Shown: positions 1-6,644, counted from the first letter of the stretch. The stretch is 9,826 nucleotides of DNA from CAZCBJ01 sp964496705 (GCA_964496705.1 CAZCBJ010000148.1:1-9826), one strand, 5' to 3'. Numbers and translations are program-made. Notes: generated by a model from the sequence alone, not told the origin.

Positions 1-509
1 CATCACCAGATACACCAGGGTCAACAGAGCCCAGATGGAGGCATACGGAAGCAGACATCGGCTGGCAGGGTCGGGAAATTGATGATCTAACCCGCCATCG
101 CATCATCCGGCGTTTGATCGGCAAGGAGGTTGACGATTTGGTGGACACAAGCAGCCTTAACCTCCAACGCAACCACATCCGCAGCATGGAGGATATCCAG
201 TTGCTGCCCTTTAATGTTGTCACCTTTAGCGAAGATTTCCATCGCCGCAACCGCCAGTTGAAGGATTTTCTCTATCAGAACCTTTACCGCCATTACCGGG
301 TGATGCGCATGGCAGTCAAGGCTGAACGCATTATCAGCGGGTTATTCCATGCTTATCTCCAAGAACCTCAAATTCTACCCATGCATGTCCTGTCGCGAGT
401 CGAGGAGAACGGCCTGGAAAGAACGATTTGCGATCACATCGCCGGGATGACCGACCGCTTTGCCACAGAGGAGCATCAGAAAATTTTCGATGCGGCCATC
501 CTGCCTTGA
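1..509 (+). CDS. dgt: dGTPase-like deoxynucleoside triphosphate triphosphohydrolase, C-terminal part (5' truncated by window edge)
   Basis: The frame is open from the left edge (first whole codon at base 3) to a TGA at 507-509, giving 168 residues of a longer protein. Enzymes of this family hydrolyse dGTP or other dNTPs to the nucleoside and tripolyphosphate in the cytoplasm and help set dNTP pools. The visible part resembles the helical C-terminal region of the family: a TRHRIIRRLIGKEVDDL stretch, then a segment with LKDFLYQNLYRHYRV, and the near-terminal IAGMTDRFATEEHQKIF motif. The HD metal-binding motifs that would prove catalysis lie upstream, outside the window. A TTG at 114 could be read as a start, but the same frame continues upstream with family-like sequence (RW...DIGWQGREIDDL), so I treat that codon as internal. 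The first 10 or so residues look less family-like. The substrate cannot be decided from this fragment. Confidence 0.83.
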   Translation, partial: SPDTPGSTEPRWRHTEADIGWQGREIDDLTRHRIIRRLIGKEVDDLVDTSSLNLQRNHIRSMEDIQLLPFNVVTFSEDFHRRNRQLKDFLYQNLYRHYRVMRMAVKAERIISGLFHAYLQEPQILPMHVLSRVEENGLERTICDHIAGMTDRFATEEHQKIFDAAILP

Positions 510-535
510 GGTCAATTGGTCGAATCGGTTATAAT
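506..535 (+). promoter_or_regulatory. Probable sigma-70-type promoter of greA
   Basis: A perfect TATAAT -10 box lies at 530-535. The best -35 candidate is TTGAGG at 506-511 with an 18-bp spacer, overlapping the stop codon of the upstream dGTPase-like gene. Transcription would start near 542 and give a leader of about 20 nt before the greA ATG at 565. A ribosome binding site (TGGAG) ends 7 nt before that ATG. The -10 is strong and the -35 is only four of six matches. Confidence 0.6.
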
Positions 536-564
536 TTTGAAACCCTCTGAACTGGAGAAACTTC

Positions 565-1029
565 ATGAATCAGATCCATCACCTGACTGCTGAAGGGGCG
601 GCAAAATACCGTGACGAACTTGCTCGATTAAAGGGGCCGGTTCGCGAGCAGCTTGCTCAACGCTTGCGTGCTGCAATTCAAATGGGCGATTTATCCGAAA
701 ATGCTGATTACACCTCCGCCAAAGAGGAGCAAGCCTTTATTGAGGGACGAATTCAAGAGCTGGAATATGTGCTCAAGAATTCGGTGATCATCGATGAAAG
801 CATTCGCCGCAACATCGTGGAAATTGGCGCCCGGGTGACCGTTCAGGAAGGAGATTATCCTGCCGAAACGTATATGGTGGTCGGCCCCAAGGAAGCCGAT
901 CCCAGAAATGGTCGCATTTCGCATGAATCACCGATCGGCAAAGCCTTGATCGGTCACAAGGAAGGCGATGAAGTCTGTATGGATACTCCGGAAGGCAATC
1001 TGTGCCTGCGCATTCTCAAAATTGAGTAG
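565..1029 (+). CDS. greA: Transcription elongation factor GreA
   Basis: GreA enters the secondary channel of RNA polymerase and stimulates cleavage of the nascent transcript in backtracked complexes, rescuing stalled elongation. The 154-residue product has the usual family length. Residues 1 to about 75 form the antiparallel coiled coil. Its tip carries the GDLSENADYTSAKEEQ signature with the two acidic residues D42 and E45, equivalent to the catalytic pair of characterised GreA proteins. Residues from about 82 to 154 form the FKBP-like C-terminal domain and contain the typical SPIGKALIGHKEGDEV stretch at about 132-147. The ATG at 565 is supported by a GGAG at 554-557. The gene has its own promoter just upstream and a strong terminator just downstream, so it is probably transcribed alone, with possible read-through from the dGTPase-like gene 55 bp upstream. 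Confidence 0.98.
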   Translation: MNQIHHLTAEGAAKYRDELARLKGPVREQLAQRLRAAIQMGDLSENADYTSAKEEQAFIEGRIQELEYVLKNSVIIDESIRRNIVEIGARVTVQEGDYPAETYMVVGPKEADPRNGRISHESPIGKALIGHKEGDEVCMDTPEGNLCLRILKIE

Positions 1030-1050
1030 ATAGAGTAGGAAGAAAAACTA

Positions 1051-1079
1051 AAAAAAGACCCCATGCGGGGTCTTTTTTT
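1051..1079. terminator. Bidirectional intrinsic terminator between greA and the convergent membrane-protein gene
   Basis: The arms AGACCCC (1056-1062) and GGGGTCT (1067-1073) form a perfect 7-bp stem with an ATGC loop. A run of seven T follows on the plus strand (1073-1079), and a run of A precedes it (1051-1056) that reads as a T tract on the minus strand. The A and T tracts can extend the stem by pairing. It lies 22 bp after the greA stop and 12 bp after the stop of the minus-strand gene, so it can end both transcripts. Confidence 0.93.
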
Positions 1080-1090
1080 GTTGATTAAGT

Positions 1091-2257
1091 TTATTTCTTG
1101 GGCCAGACGGCCAACTCAAGCGTCATGCGATCGAAGAAACTACCGCCGGGCAAAGCGCCGGATCCATAGCTCATATCGGTCACGCGCGCTTCCAATTGGA
1201 GTGTCGCGGTTTCCAGCAGAATGCGGCTGCCAACACCAATCTGAATGGGCTCGCCTTTGGAGGCCATTCGCTGGCGCATGGCTGGATCATTATAGGCATG
1301 CTCGCTCATCAAAACTTTCGTGACTGTCTGTATGTCATTCTTATCAAACAGCCAGACTTCGAAAGCAGTCACCTTCTTGGGATCACCCACACCAATGGTC
1401 TCGGAAATCCCAATGCCGCACTCGCCTAGAAATTCTCCGCCGGGCGAATCGATACTGAATGAATCGTCGTAAAGATCATCACCCAGATTATAAGTGGACA
1501 TGAATTGGGAGATGGGCGCTTCCTGCCCTTCTTCGCCTTCAACCGTCACGGGCCGCGCTTCTTCAACTCTGGCGTCTTTGGCGCGTGAGGATGGCCTGCC
1601 CAGAGAGAGTTTTCCCTTCTTGAGGACGACAAAATAAACCAGCGCCGCACCGACCAACAGGGTCAGTCCGCAGAGCACCCCCAGCAAAACCATCAAGGAA
1701 TTTGAGGAGCTCTTCTTGCTTCCAACCACCTCGGCGGTTGGGGTGACAGACAAGGTGGCGAGAAGCTCTTCCGGCGAAAGGGTTGCAGTCGGCTCACCAG
1801 CGGCGGGTTGCTCTTCAGCAGGCTTTTCCTCCTCAGGTTTGGCTTCTTCTTTGGGCTTTTCTTCTTCCACGGGCTGGGGCGCAGCGGCGCCCGGAATGAC
1901 AACCACGCCGACCGCTGCTCCATACCTGGCCAGATCCGGCGCTGCTTTGGAGTCAACCTGCAGCTCAGCCAACGCTTTTTGGACATCCGCCTTTTGGGCT
2001 GCGCTGGCCTTATCCGGGAGGAGTTCCTTCCAACGGCGCTGAGCTGCAGCCGAATCCTGGTTTAGAGCGTAAGAGTCGGCCGCCATGCGCAGGTAATCCA
2101 CTTTTGAATCATAGCGCAAATCCTTCGCGCCGGCATCCACCCACTTGACCGGCCAGATCCACCAGCCCAGGATGGGCAGACCGATGATCAGGCCAATCAC
2201 AAAACCCAATGCTGCTGTTACGACGGGTTTGGCGAGCAGTTCACGTATTTTTTCCAT
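1091..2257 (-). CDS. Uncharacterised two-membrane-span protein with Pro/Glu-rich extracytoplasmic linker and a cytoplasmic C-terminal domain
   Basis: I do not recognise a named family with known function. The 388-residue product has a short basic N-terminus (KIRELLAK), a hydrophobic helix at about 12-36, and a predicted helical segment at about 42-105 rich in Ala, Asp and Lys. A low-complexity Pro/Glu/Lys/Ala linker follows at about 122-178, then a second strong hydrophobic helix at about 188-212 and a KKGK stop-transfer signal. By the positive-inside rule the region between the helices should lie outside the membrane and both termini inside. The cytoplasmic tail includes an acidic stretch (about 232-272) and a compact C-terminal part (about 275-385) with GECGIGISETIG and VWLFDKNDIQTVTKVL, which looks like a folded beta-rich domain. 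The ATG at 2257 has a GGAG 9 nt upstream. The gene is 135 bp beyond topA but has its own promoter. A role as a membrane anchor or scaffold is possible, but that is only inference from the layout. Confidence 0.88.
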   Translation of the reverse strand: MEKIRELLAKPVVTAALGFVIGLIIGLPILGWWIWPVKWVDAGAKDLRYDSKVDYLRMAADSYALNQDSAAAQRRWKELLPDKASAAQKADVQKALAELQVDSKAAPDLARYGAAVGVVVIPGAAAPQPVEEEKPKEEAKPEEEKPAEEQPAAGEPTATLSPEELLATLSVTPTAEVVGSKKSSSNSLMVLLGVLCGLTLLVGAALVYFVVLKKGKLSLGRPSSRAKDARVEEARPVTVEGEEGQEAPISQFMSTYNLGDDLYDDSFSIDSPGGEFLGECGIGISETIGVGDPKKVTAFEVWLFDKNDIQTVTKVLMSEHAYNDPAMRQRMASKGEPIQIGVGSRILLETATLQLEARVTDMSYGSGALPGGSFFDRMTLELAVWPKK

Positions 2258-2266
2258 GTCTCTGTT

Positions 2267-2286
2267 CTCCTACGGTGTTTCACCGT
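2267..2286 (-). promoter_or_regulatory. Small leader hairpin abutting the ribosome binding site of the membrane-protein gene
   Basis: On the minus strand ACGGTG-AAA-CACCGT forms a perfect 6-bp stem with a 3-nt loop (2272-2286). The ribosome binding site AGGAG overlaps its 3' foot, with GGAG at 2267-2270, 9 nt before the ATG. A hairpin here could influence ribosome access, but its short stem means chance is also possible. Confidence 0.4.
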
Positions 2287-2295
2287 CCCTGACGA

Positions 2296-2364
2296 AATGA
2301 TTCATCCTGAACTGGAATGATTCAACTATTATTGTAGAACAAATTTTAAAAAGATGCAATCATT
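2296..2364 (-). repeat. Repeated AATGATTCA-type elements around the promoter of the membrane-protein gene (candidate operator)
   Basis: Two identical 9-bp direct repeats, AATGATTCA, lie at 2296-2304 and 2316-2324, exactly 20 bp apart, so on nearly the same face of the helix. A related inverted copy, CAATCATT, lies at 2357-2364 and overlaps the -35 box. The repeats bracket the promoter at 2331-2359: the 2316-2324 copy sits about at the transcription start and the 2296-2304 copy in the leader. This is the layout expected for repressor sites, but no regulator gene is nearby and the match is short. Confidence 0.4.
2331..2359 (-). promoter_or_regulatory. Sigma-70-type promoter of the membrane-protein gene
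   Basis: On the minus strand, a -35 box TTGCAT (2359-2354) and a -10 box TACAAT (2336-2331) are separated by exactly 17 bp, with an AT-rich spacer. Transcription would begin near 2324 and leave a leader of about 65 nt before the ATG at 2257. The -10 hexamer is the same as in the ffh promoter in this window, which supports both calls. Confidence 0.72.
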
Positions 2365-2392
2365 CTAGGTTCGAAGAAAAGTGTTGCAAGGT

Positions 2393-4696
2393 TCATGCCG
2401 TCTCCTCAGATTTGAGGACCTCTTCTTGCAAGAAGGTTTCCTGACAGGCCGAGCATTGTACTTCGCGTTTATTGGAAATCACCAGCAGTCCGCCGCATTT
2501 GGGACAGGGCACATTCACCGGGCGTTTCCATGAGGTGAAATTGCAGTTGGGATAATTGGCGCAGGCATAGAAGATACGCTGTTTGCGGGTCTTGCGCTCC
2601 ACCAGATCGCCGCCGTCCAGCGGACAGGTGACGCCAATTTTCTGCAGCAGAGCTTCGGTGTGGCGGCAATCCGGAAATCCGCTGCAACTGATGAACTTGC
2701 CATAACGGCCCCAGCGGATGACCAAATCTTTGCCGCAATCTGGACAGGCGCGACCGATCTTCTCTAATTCGGCTTTCTGGGTTGGCATTTCAGCCATGGC
2801 TGCCTGGAGGGTCGGCTCAAATTCTGTATAGAATTCGCGAATCAGCCTGACCCAGGGTCGCGCTCCATTGGCAATCTCATCCAGCCCTTCTTCCATGTTG
2901 GCCGTGAAATTCAGGTCGACAATATCAGGGAAATGCGCCACAACCAGGTCGTTCACTAAAATGCCGGTCTCGGTGGGACTCAGCCGCCTGGCTTCGCGCA
3001 ACACGTACCCGCGGGCTTGAATGGTGGTCAAAATGGGCGCATAGGTCGACGGACGACCGATGCTATATTCTTCCAATACCTGCACCAATGAAGCTTCCGT
3101 AAAGCGCGGAGGTGGTTGGGTAAAATGCTGTTCGGGAATCAAGCGGATCAGATTTTGAACCTGCCCCTCTTCCAATCCCGGCGGGATGCGAATGTTCTCC
3201 TCTTCGGATTTCTTGTCTTCATCCCTTGCTTCTTCGTAAACCACCAAATAACCGGGGAATTTCAAAGTGGAGCCGGATGTGCGCAGGAGATAGACATGCT
3301 GCGCTCCATTTCCCTGGATGTCAACGGACACGGTATCATAAACTGCCGCCTCCATCTGGGAAGCGACAAAACGCTGCCAGATCAACTGGTACACCTTGAA
3401 CAAGTCTGAGCTGAGATAAGGTTTGACCTTCTCAGGATGCCGCGCCACAGAAGTGGGACGCACGGCTTCATGCGCTTCCTGCGCACTGGCAGCCCGGGTT
3501 TTATATTGCGGGGGGGTCTCCGGAAGGTAATTCTGCCCGTAGGTATCCAAAATGAATGTGCGGGCTTCATTCAGGGCCAGCTCGGAGATGTTGGTCGAAT
3601 CGGTGCGCATGTAGGTGATCAGACCGGTTGCGCCGCCTTCACCAACATCCTGCCCTTCATAAAGCTGTTGCGCCAGCGCCATCGTGCGGCGCGCCGTATA
3701 GCCAAGCTTGCGCGAGGCTTCCTGCTGCAGCGTGCTGGTGATGAAAGGTGCCTGAGGTCGGCGCCGTCGTTCACTTTTTTTAATGCGGGTGATGGTGTAA
3801 GCCGCGCCGTCCATATCTGCCAGATAACCATCCACCACGCTCTGGGTGGGCAGTTCTGGCTCCACTTCATCCACCCGCGAAAGGCGGGCGATATAGGTGC
3901 TCTTGAGTCCATCGGGTTTGAATTCAGCCTCGATCGACCAATATTCAACCGGCACGAATGCCTCAATCTCACGCTCGCGCTCGACGATCAAGCGCAGTGC
4001 CACCGATTGCACTCTTCCAGCCGACAGGCGGCTGCGCACCTTCTCCCACAAGATCGGGCTGATCCCATACCCAACCAACCGGTCAAGGATGCGGCGCGCT
4101 TGCTGCGCATCCACCAGATCCATATTGATCTCACGCGGATGTGAAAAGGCTTCATGGATGGCTGGCTCGGTGATTTCGTGAAACACCACTCGTTGAGCGG
4201 TGCGTGGCTGAATGGCCGCCGCTTCCATCAGGTGCCAGGCAATCGCCTCGCCTTCACGATCCGGGTCAGTCGCCAGGTACACTTCCTCAGCATGGCGAGC
4301 CAATTCTTTCAGCTCTTTGACCACCACCCTCTTTTCGTTGGGTACGCGGTATTTGGGCTTGAAATCATGATCCACATCCACCGAAAGCTCCGAGCGCAGC
4401 AAATCGCGCACGTGTCCCACCGAGGCGCGTACGGTGTATCCCCGGCCCAGGAAACGACCGACCGTCTTGGCTTTGGCAGGCGATTCTACAATCACCAATT
4501 TCCCGCTGCGCTTCTGCCGCTCGTTGAAATCCGGAACCGGCATGCCTTCATGCTCTGCGGTTTTTCCCATTCTATACATGCCTGTTCCGCATACGCTGCA
4601 CGTTCCGCGGGTCACCGGCGTGCCGACCGCATTGAATTCAGGTTTCGGATCAAGGATTTCGCGTTTTGCTCTGCATTTTACACAATAAGCTTCCAA
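2393..4696 (-). CDS. topA: DNA topoisomerase I (type IA) with extra N-terminal zinc ribbon
   Basis: TopA relaxes negative supercoils by cutting one strand through a 5'-phosphotyrosine link and passing the other strand through. The 767-residue product begins with a Cys4 ribbon (C5, C8, C33, C36), which resembles the small DUF5679 family and is not part of the standard enzyme. The Toprim domain starts at about 66 (KLVIVESPAKAKTVG, catalytic E71) and has DPDRE at 144-148. The GRVQSVALRLIVERERE stretch is at 228-244, and the active-site tyrosine is Y362 in LITYMRTDSTNIS. The C-terminus has three zinc-finger-like units: a full Cys4 at 651/654/671/677, one with an Asp at the second position (C691, D694, C712, C718), and a full Cys4 at 731/734/748/751. 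The start is a TTG at 4696-4694, supported by an AGGAG with GGAG at 4704-4707. It is 24 bp downstream of dprA, so co-transcription is likely. No terminator is visible after the stop. Confidence 0.97.
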   Translation of the reverse strand: MEAYCVKCRAKREILDPKPEFNAVGTPVTRGTCSVCGTGMYRMGKTAEHEGMPVPDFNERQKRSGKLVIVESPAKAKTVGRFLGRGYTVRASVGHVRDLLRSELSVDVDHDFKPKYRVPNEKRVVVKELKELARHAEEVYLATDPDREGEAIAWHLMEAAAIQPRTAQRVVFHEITEPAIHEAFSHPREINMDLVDAQQARRILDRLVGYGISPILWEKVRSRLSAGRVQSVALRLIVEREREIEAFVPVEYWSIEAEFKPDGLKSTYIARLSRVDEVEPELPTQSVVDGYLADMDGAAYTITRIKKSERRRRPQAPFITSTLQQEASRKLGYTARRTMALAQQLYEGQDVGEGGATGLITYMRTDSTNISELALNEARTFILDTYGQNYLPETPPQYKTRAASAQEAHEAVRPTSVARHPEKVKPYLSSDLFKVYQLIWQRFVASQMEAAVYDTVSVDIQGNGAQHVYLLRTSGSTLKFPGYLVVYEEARDEDKKSEEENIRIPPGLEEGQVQNLIRLIPEQHFTQPPPRFTEASLVQVLEEYSIGRPSTYAPILTTIQARGYVLREARRLSPTETGILVNDLVVAHFPDIVDLNFTANMEEGLDEIANGARPWVRLIREFYTEFEPTLQAAMAEMPTQKAELEKIGRACPDCGKDLVIRWGRYGKFISCSGFPDCRHTEALLQKIGVTCPLDGGDLVERKTRKQRIFYACANYPNCNFTSWKRPVNVPCPKCGGLLVISNKREVQCSACQETFLQEEVLKSEETA

Positions 4697-4720
4697 GTTT
4701 GATCTCCTGCTGAAAATGTA

Positions 4721-5851
4721 TTATCCGTCGGGATCCGTCCAATATTCGGCGGAGCTTTCCCGGAGGACAACATAGTTCATTCCGCCTACCTGACTGACCA
4801 TTCCCTTTAATTCCATCATGGTGAGTGTAGCTGAAACTTTTTCAATTGGCAAGCCCAGCCGCCGACTAATTTCATCTATATGCACAGGCTGGTCAGCGAT
4901 TGCGCTCATCAGCCGATTTTCGAACTCGTCTGCGGGGAATATGATGCGCACCTGATGATATTCGCGCGTGTATTCAATATCGATGGCCTCCATCACATCC
5001 TCGACCGACAGCAGCGGCCTGGCGCCGTCCTGGATCAGGCGGTTGGTGCCTTTGCTTTGCGGCGCATAGATGCTGCCCGGCACTGCCAGAACGTCTCGAC
5101 CCTGATTGGCGGCGAAAGAGGCAGTGATGAGCGCACCGCTTTTTTCCCCGGCTTCGACGATGATTGTCGCCAGCGCCAGCCCCGAGATGATCCGGTTACG
5201 AGCCGGGAAGTTCACCCCATCCGGCGGGGTGCCGGGGGGATAATCGCTGATCACGGCACCGTGTTCGATGATCTGCTCCGCCAGGTGTTGGTGCTCAGGA
5301 GGATAAATCACATCCACCCCGCTGCCCAGCACTGCGATGGTGCGCCCGCCGGATTTTACCACCGCATCGTGCGCAATCGCATCTACTCCCCGGGCCAACC
5401 CGCTGACTACCGTGATCTTGTGATGGCTCAAATAGGCAGCCAGTTCATCGGTGACCATGCGACCGTACGGGGTAACCCGGCGGGTGCCAACCACCGCCAC
5501 CGCCAGGCTATCCTCGGGGATCAACGACCCGCGCACGTACAGGACAGGCGGCGGTTGATCCACCTCTTTGAGCAGCGCAGGATAATTTTCATCTTCCCAG
5601 GTGACCAACTGGATGGCGCTGGCGCAAAGCCGCTCCAGCATCTGTTCCAGATTCACCCCGCGCCGCATATGCACCAATTGGGTGATGATTTTCTGGGGTA
5701 AACCAGCCTCGGCCAGCGCGTTTGCCGGCGCTTCCCAGGCCGCCTGCAGGTCTCCAAAAGCGGCCAGCAGGGCTCTGAGGCGCACCGACCCAATCCCTTT
5801 TACCAGGTTGAAACCCAACCAATACTTCCTGGCGTTCATGCTGCCTGTCAC
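4721..5851 (-). CDS. dprA: DNA-processing protein DprA (Smf)
   Basis: DprA binds incoming single-stranded DNA during natural transformation and loads RecA onto it. It is also widespread in bacteria not known to be competent. The product is 376 residues, a usual length. Residues about 10-70 form a helix-hairpin-helix/SAM-like region (GIGSVRLRALL). The Rossmann-type core spans about 85-290 with VGTRR (121-125), SGLARGVDAIAH (150-161), FPARNRIISG (215-224), EAGEKSGALITA (233-244) and GTNRLI (268-273). A C-terminal winged-helix domain at about 312-365 is typical of longer DprA proteins. The start is uncertain. A GTG at 5851 overlaps the rimM stop as GTGA but has its GGGA almost touching it. An ATG four codons in (5839) has a GGGAG about 11 nt upstream and may be the real start. 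It sits between rimM and topA; the dprA-topA pairing is common in bacteria. Confidence 0.96.
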   Translation of the reverse strand: MTGSMNARKYWLGFNLVKGIGSVRLRALLAAFGDLQAAWEAPANALAEAGLPQKIITQLVHMRRGVNLEQMLERLCASAIQLVTWEDENYPALLKEVDQPPPVLYVRGSLIPEDSLAVAVVGTRRVTPYGRMVTDELAAYLSHHKITVVSGLARGVDAIAHDAVVKSGGRTIAVLGSGVDVIYPPEHQHLAEQIIEHGAVISDYPPGTPPDGVNFPARNRIISGLALATIIVEAGEKSGALITASFAANQGRDVLAVPGSIYAPQSKGTNRLIQDGARPLLSVEDVMEAIDIEYTREYHQVRIIFPADEFENRLMSAIADQPVHIDEISRRLGLPIEKVSATLTMMELKGMVSQVGGMNYVVLRESSAEYWTDPDG

Positions 5852-6411
5852 TCCCAGGTCTGCGGGCGAATGCGCATCTGATTCTGGTCAGGATTAATTT
5901 CCAAGATGACCTCTTCAATGGCTGGAAAGAGGGTTTGGCCACCATTGGCATCAATCACCACATAGACATCTTTGGCGCCAGTTTCAATGATCTCACTTAA
6001 TAACCCAAGCGTATTGCCCCCCTCGTCCACCACTTGCATACCGAGCAACTGGTGGTGATAATAATCGCCTTCTGGCAACGCCGGCGACGAATGCGCCGGG
6101 ACAAAAACCAGTTGATTGCGAAGCTCGCCAACCTGCTCAGGCGTCTCGTATCCATCGAACTTCAGCAATAAAAATTTGTGCTGCCAGCGCCTTGCCCCAA
6201 TCCGCACCGGCTGATGTTCCTCACCGAGAAAAACTGTCCGGCGGACGCGAAGCCGTTCAGGAAAATCGGTGAGCACCTCCATGGATATTTCCCCGTGAAT
6301 GCCGTGCGGGCGGCGCAGGCGGCCGACCACCAAGAACACAGGCTCGCCTGCCTGAGGCGAGCCTGTGTTCTTGGTCATTTCAGTAGAGGAAGACTCACCA
6401 GTGGAGTTCAT
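5848..6411 (-). CDS. rimM: 16S rRNA processing / 30S maturation factor RimM
   Basis: RimM binds ribosomal protein S19 and aids maturation of the 30S head and 16S rRNA processing. The 187-residue product has the N-terminal RimM beta-barrel at about 25-108, with the hallmark GRLRRPHGIHGE at 30-41. The C-terminal PRC-barrel is at about 113-185, with EGDYYHHQLLGMQV (114-127), TGAKDVYVV (144-152) and FPAI (162-165). About 25 residues precede the conserved start of the family; they are Ser/Thr-rich and then encoded by a perfect inverted repeat. The ATG at 6411 overlaps the khpA stop (ATGA), which suggests translational coupling. A second in-frame ATG (codon 12, 6378-6376) lies directly before the inverted repeat and cannot be excluded as the start. 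Neither has a strong ribosome binding site. The downstream dprA overlaps by GTGA. Confidence 0.96.
   Translation of the reverse strand: MNSTGESSSTEMTKNTGSPQAGEPVFLVVGRLRRPHGIHGEISMEVLTDFPERLRVRRTVFLGEEHQPVRIGARRWQHKFLLLKFDGYETPEQVGELRNQLVFVPAHSSPALPEGDYYHHQLLGMQVVDEGGNTLGLLSEIIETGAKDVYVVIDANGGQTLFPAIEEVILEINPDQNQMRIRPQTWE
6329..6375. repeat. Perfect 21-bp inverted repeat with 5-nt loop inside the rimM 5' coding region
   Basis: Bases 6329-6349 are the exact reverse complement of 6355-6375, with only the loop GCCTG (6350-6354) between them. All 21 pairs are Watson-Crick, so the rimM mRNA should fold into a very stable hairpin here. On the coding strand one arm encodes TKNTGSP and the other roughly AGEPVFLV, the latter entering the conserved RimM fold. 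The hairpin starts at the base immediately after the alternative ATG (codon 12). It stands in a translated region with no T tract after it, so it is not a terminator. It could be a translation control element, an RNase III-type processing site, or an in-frame inserted palindromic element. Confidence 0.95.
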
Positions 6412-6644
6412 CGAGGTTCGATTACGTCCAAACTGGCCTGTTTGCCTTCGGCAGCGGCCGCCACGCGCAACAATACGCGCATGGAATTGGCGACACGGCC
6501 GTTTTTGCCGATCACCCTTCCCATGTCCTCTTTCGCGACGTGCAGCTCAATCCGCACCGCTCCACCACTGCGGTCCTGTTTGACCTGCACCTGATTGGGA
6601 TCATCCACCAACGAACGGGCGATGAATTCTATTAATTCCTTCAC
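6408..6644 (-). CDS. khpA: KH-domain RNA-binding protein KhpA (YlqC-like)
   Basis: This is a 78-residue single KH-domain protein, the normal size for the family. KhpA binds RNA and in Gram-positive bacteria forms a complex with KhpB/Jag that affects cell division and small-RNA biology; whether it does so here is unknown. The GxxG loop that contacts RNA is present as IGKNG (G46-K47-N48-G49), flanked by the usual RVIGKNGRVANSMRVLL helices. The start is a GTG at 6644-6642, supported by an AAAGGAG about 5 nt upstream. It lies 56 bp after rpsP and overlaps rimM by four bases. The order rpsP-khpA-rimM is a very common bacterial arrangement and supports the call. Confidence 0.94.
   Translation of the reverse strand: MKELIEFIARSLVDDPNQVQVKQDRSGGAVRIELHVAKEDMGRVIGKNGRVANSMRVLLRVAAAAEGKQASLDVIEPR

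Noticed and set aside
516..535. TTGGTC at 516-521 as the -35 box for the greA TATAAT
   Set aside because: Only 8 bp separate the two boxes, too short for a sigma-70 promoter. TTGAGG at 506-511 with an 18-bp spacer is better.
1800..1880. Pro/Glu linker region as a DNA tandem repeat
   Set aside because: The bases give an irregular pyrimidine-rich tract with no fixed repeat unit. The pattern is at the amino-acid composition level only.
1716..2042. Plus-strand Ser/Gly-rich open frame of 108 codons
   Set aside because: It is the complement of the Pro/Glu-rich linker of the minus-strand membrane protein, and its low complexity comes from that linker.
2360..2395. Possible terminator after topA
   Set aside because: No inverted repeat with a T tract is present on the minus strand. 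Only a short GAACCT direct repeat was found, so read-through into the next gene is possible.
3437..4144. Plus-strand open frame of 235 codons opposite topA
   Set aside because: It lies entirely antisense to the strongly conserved topA core, shows no recognisable protein motifs, and is explained by codon-bias shadowing.
4880..5701. Plus-strand open frame of 273 codons opposite dprA
   Set aside because: It is antisense to the DprA Rossmann core and is rich in His, Arg and Gln, typical of a shadow frame. No family resemblance is seen.
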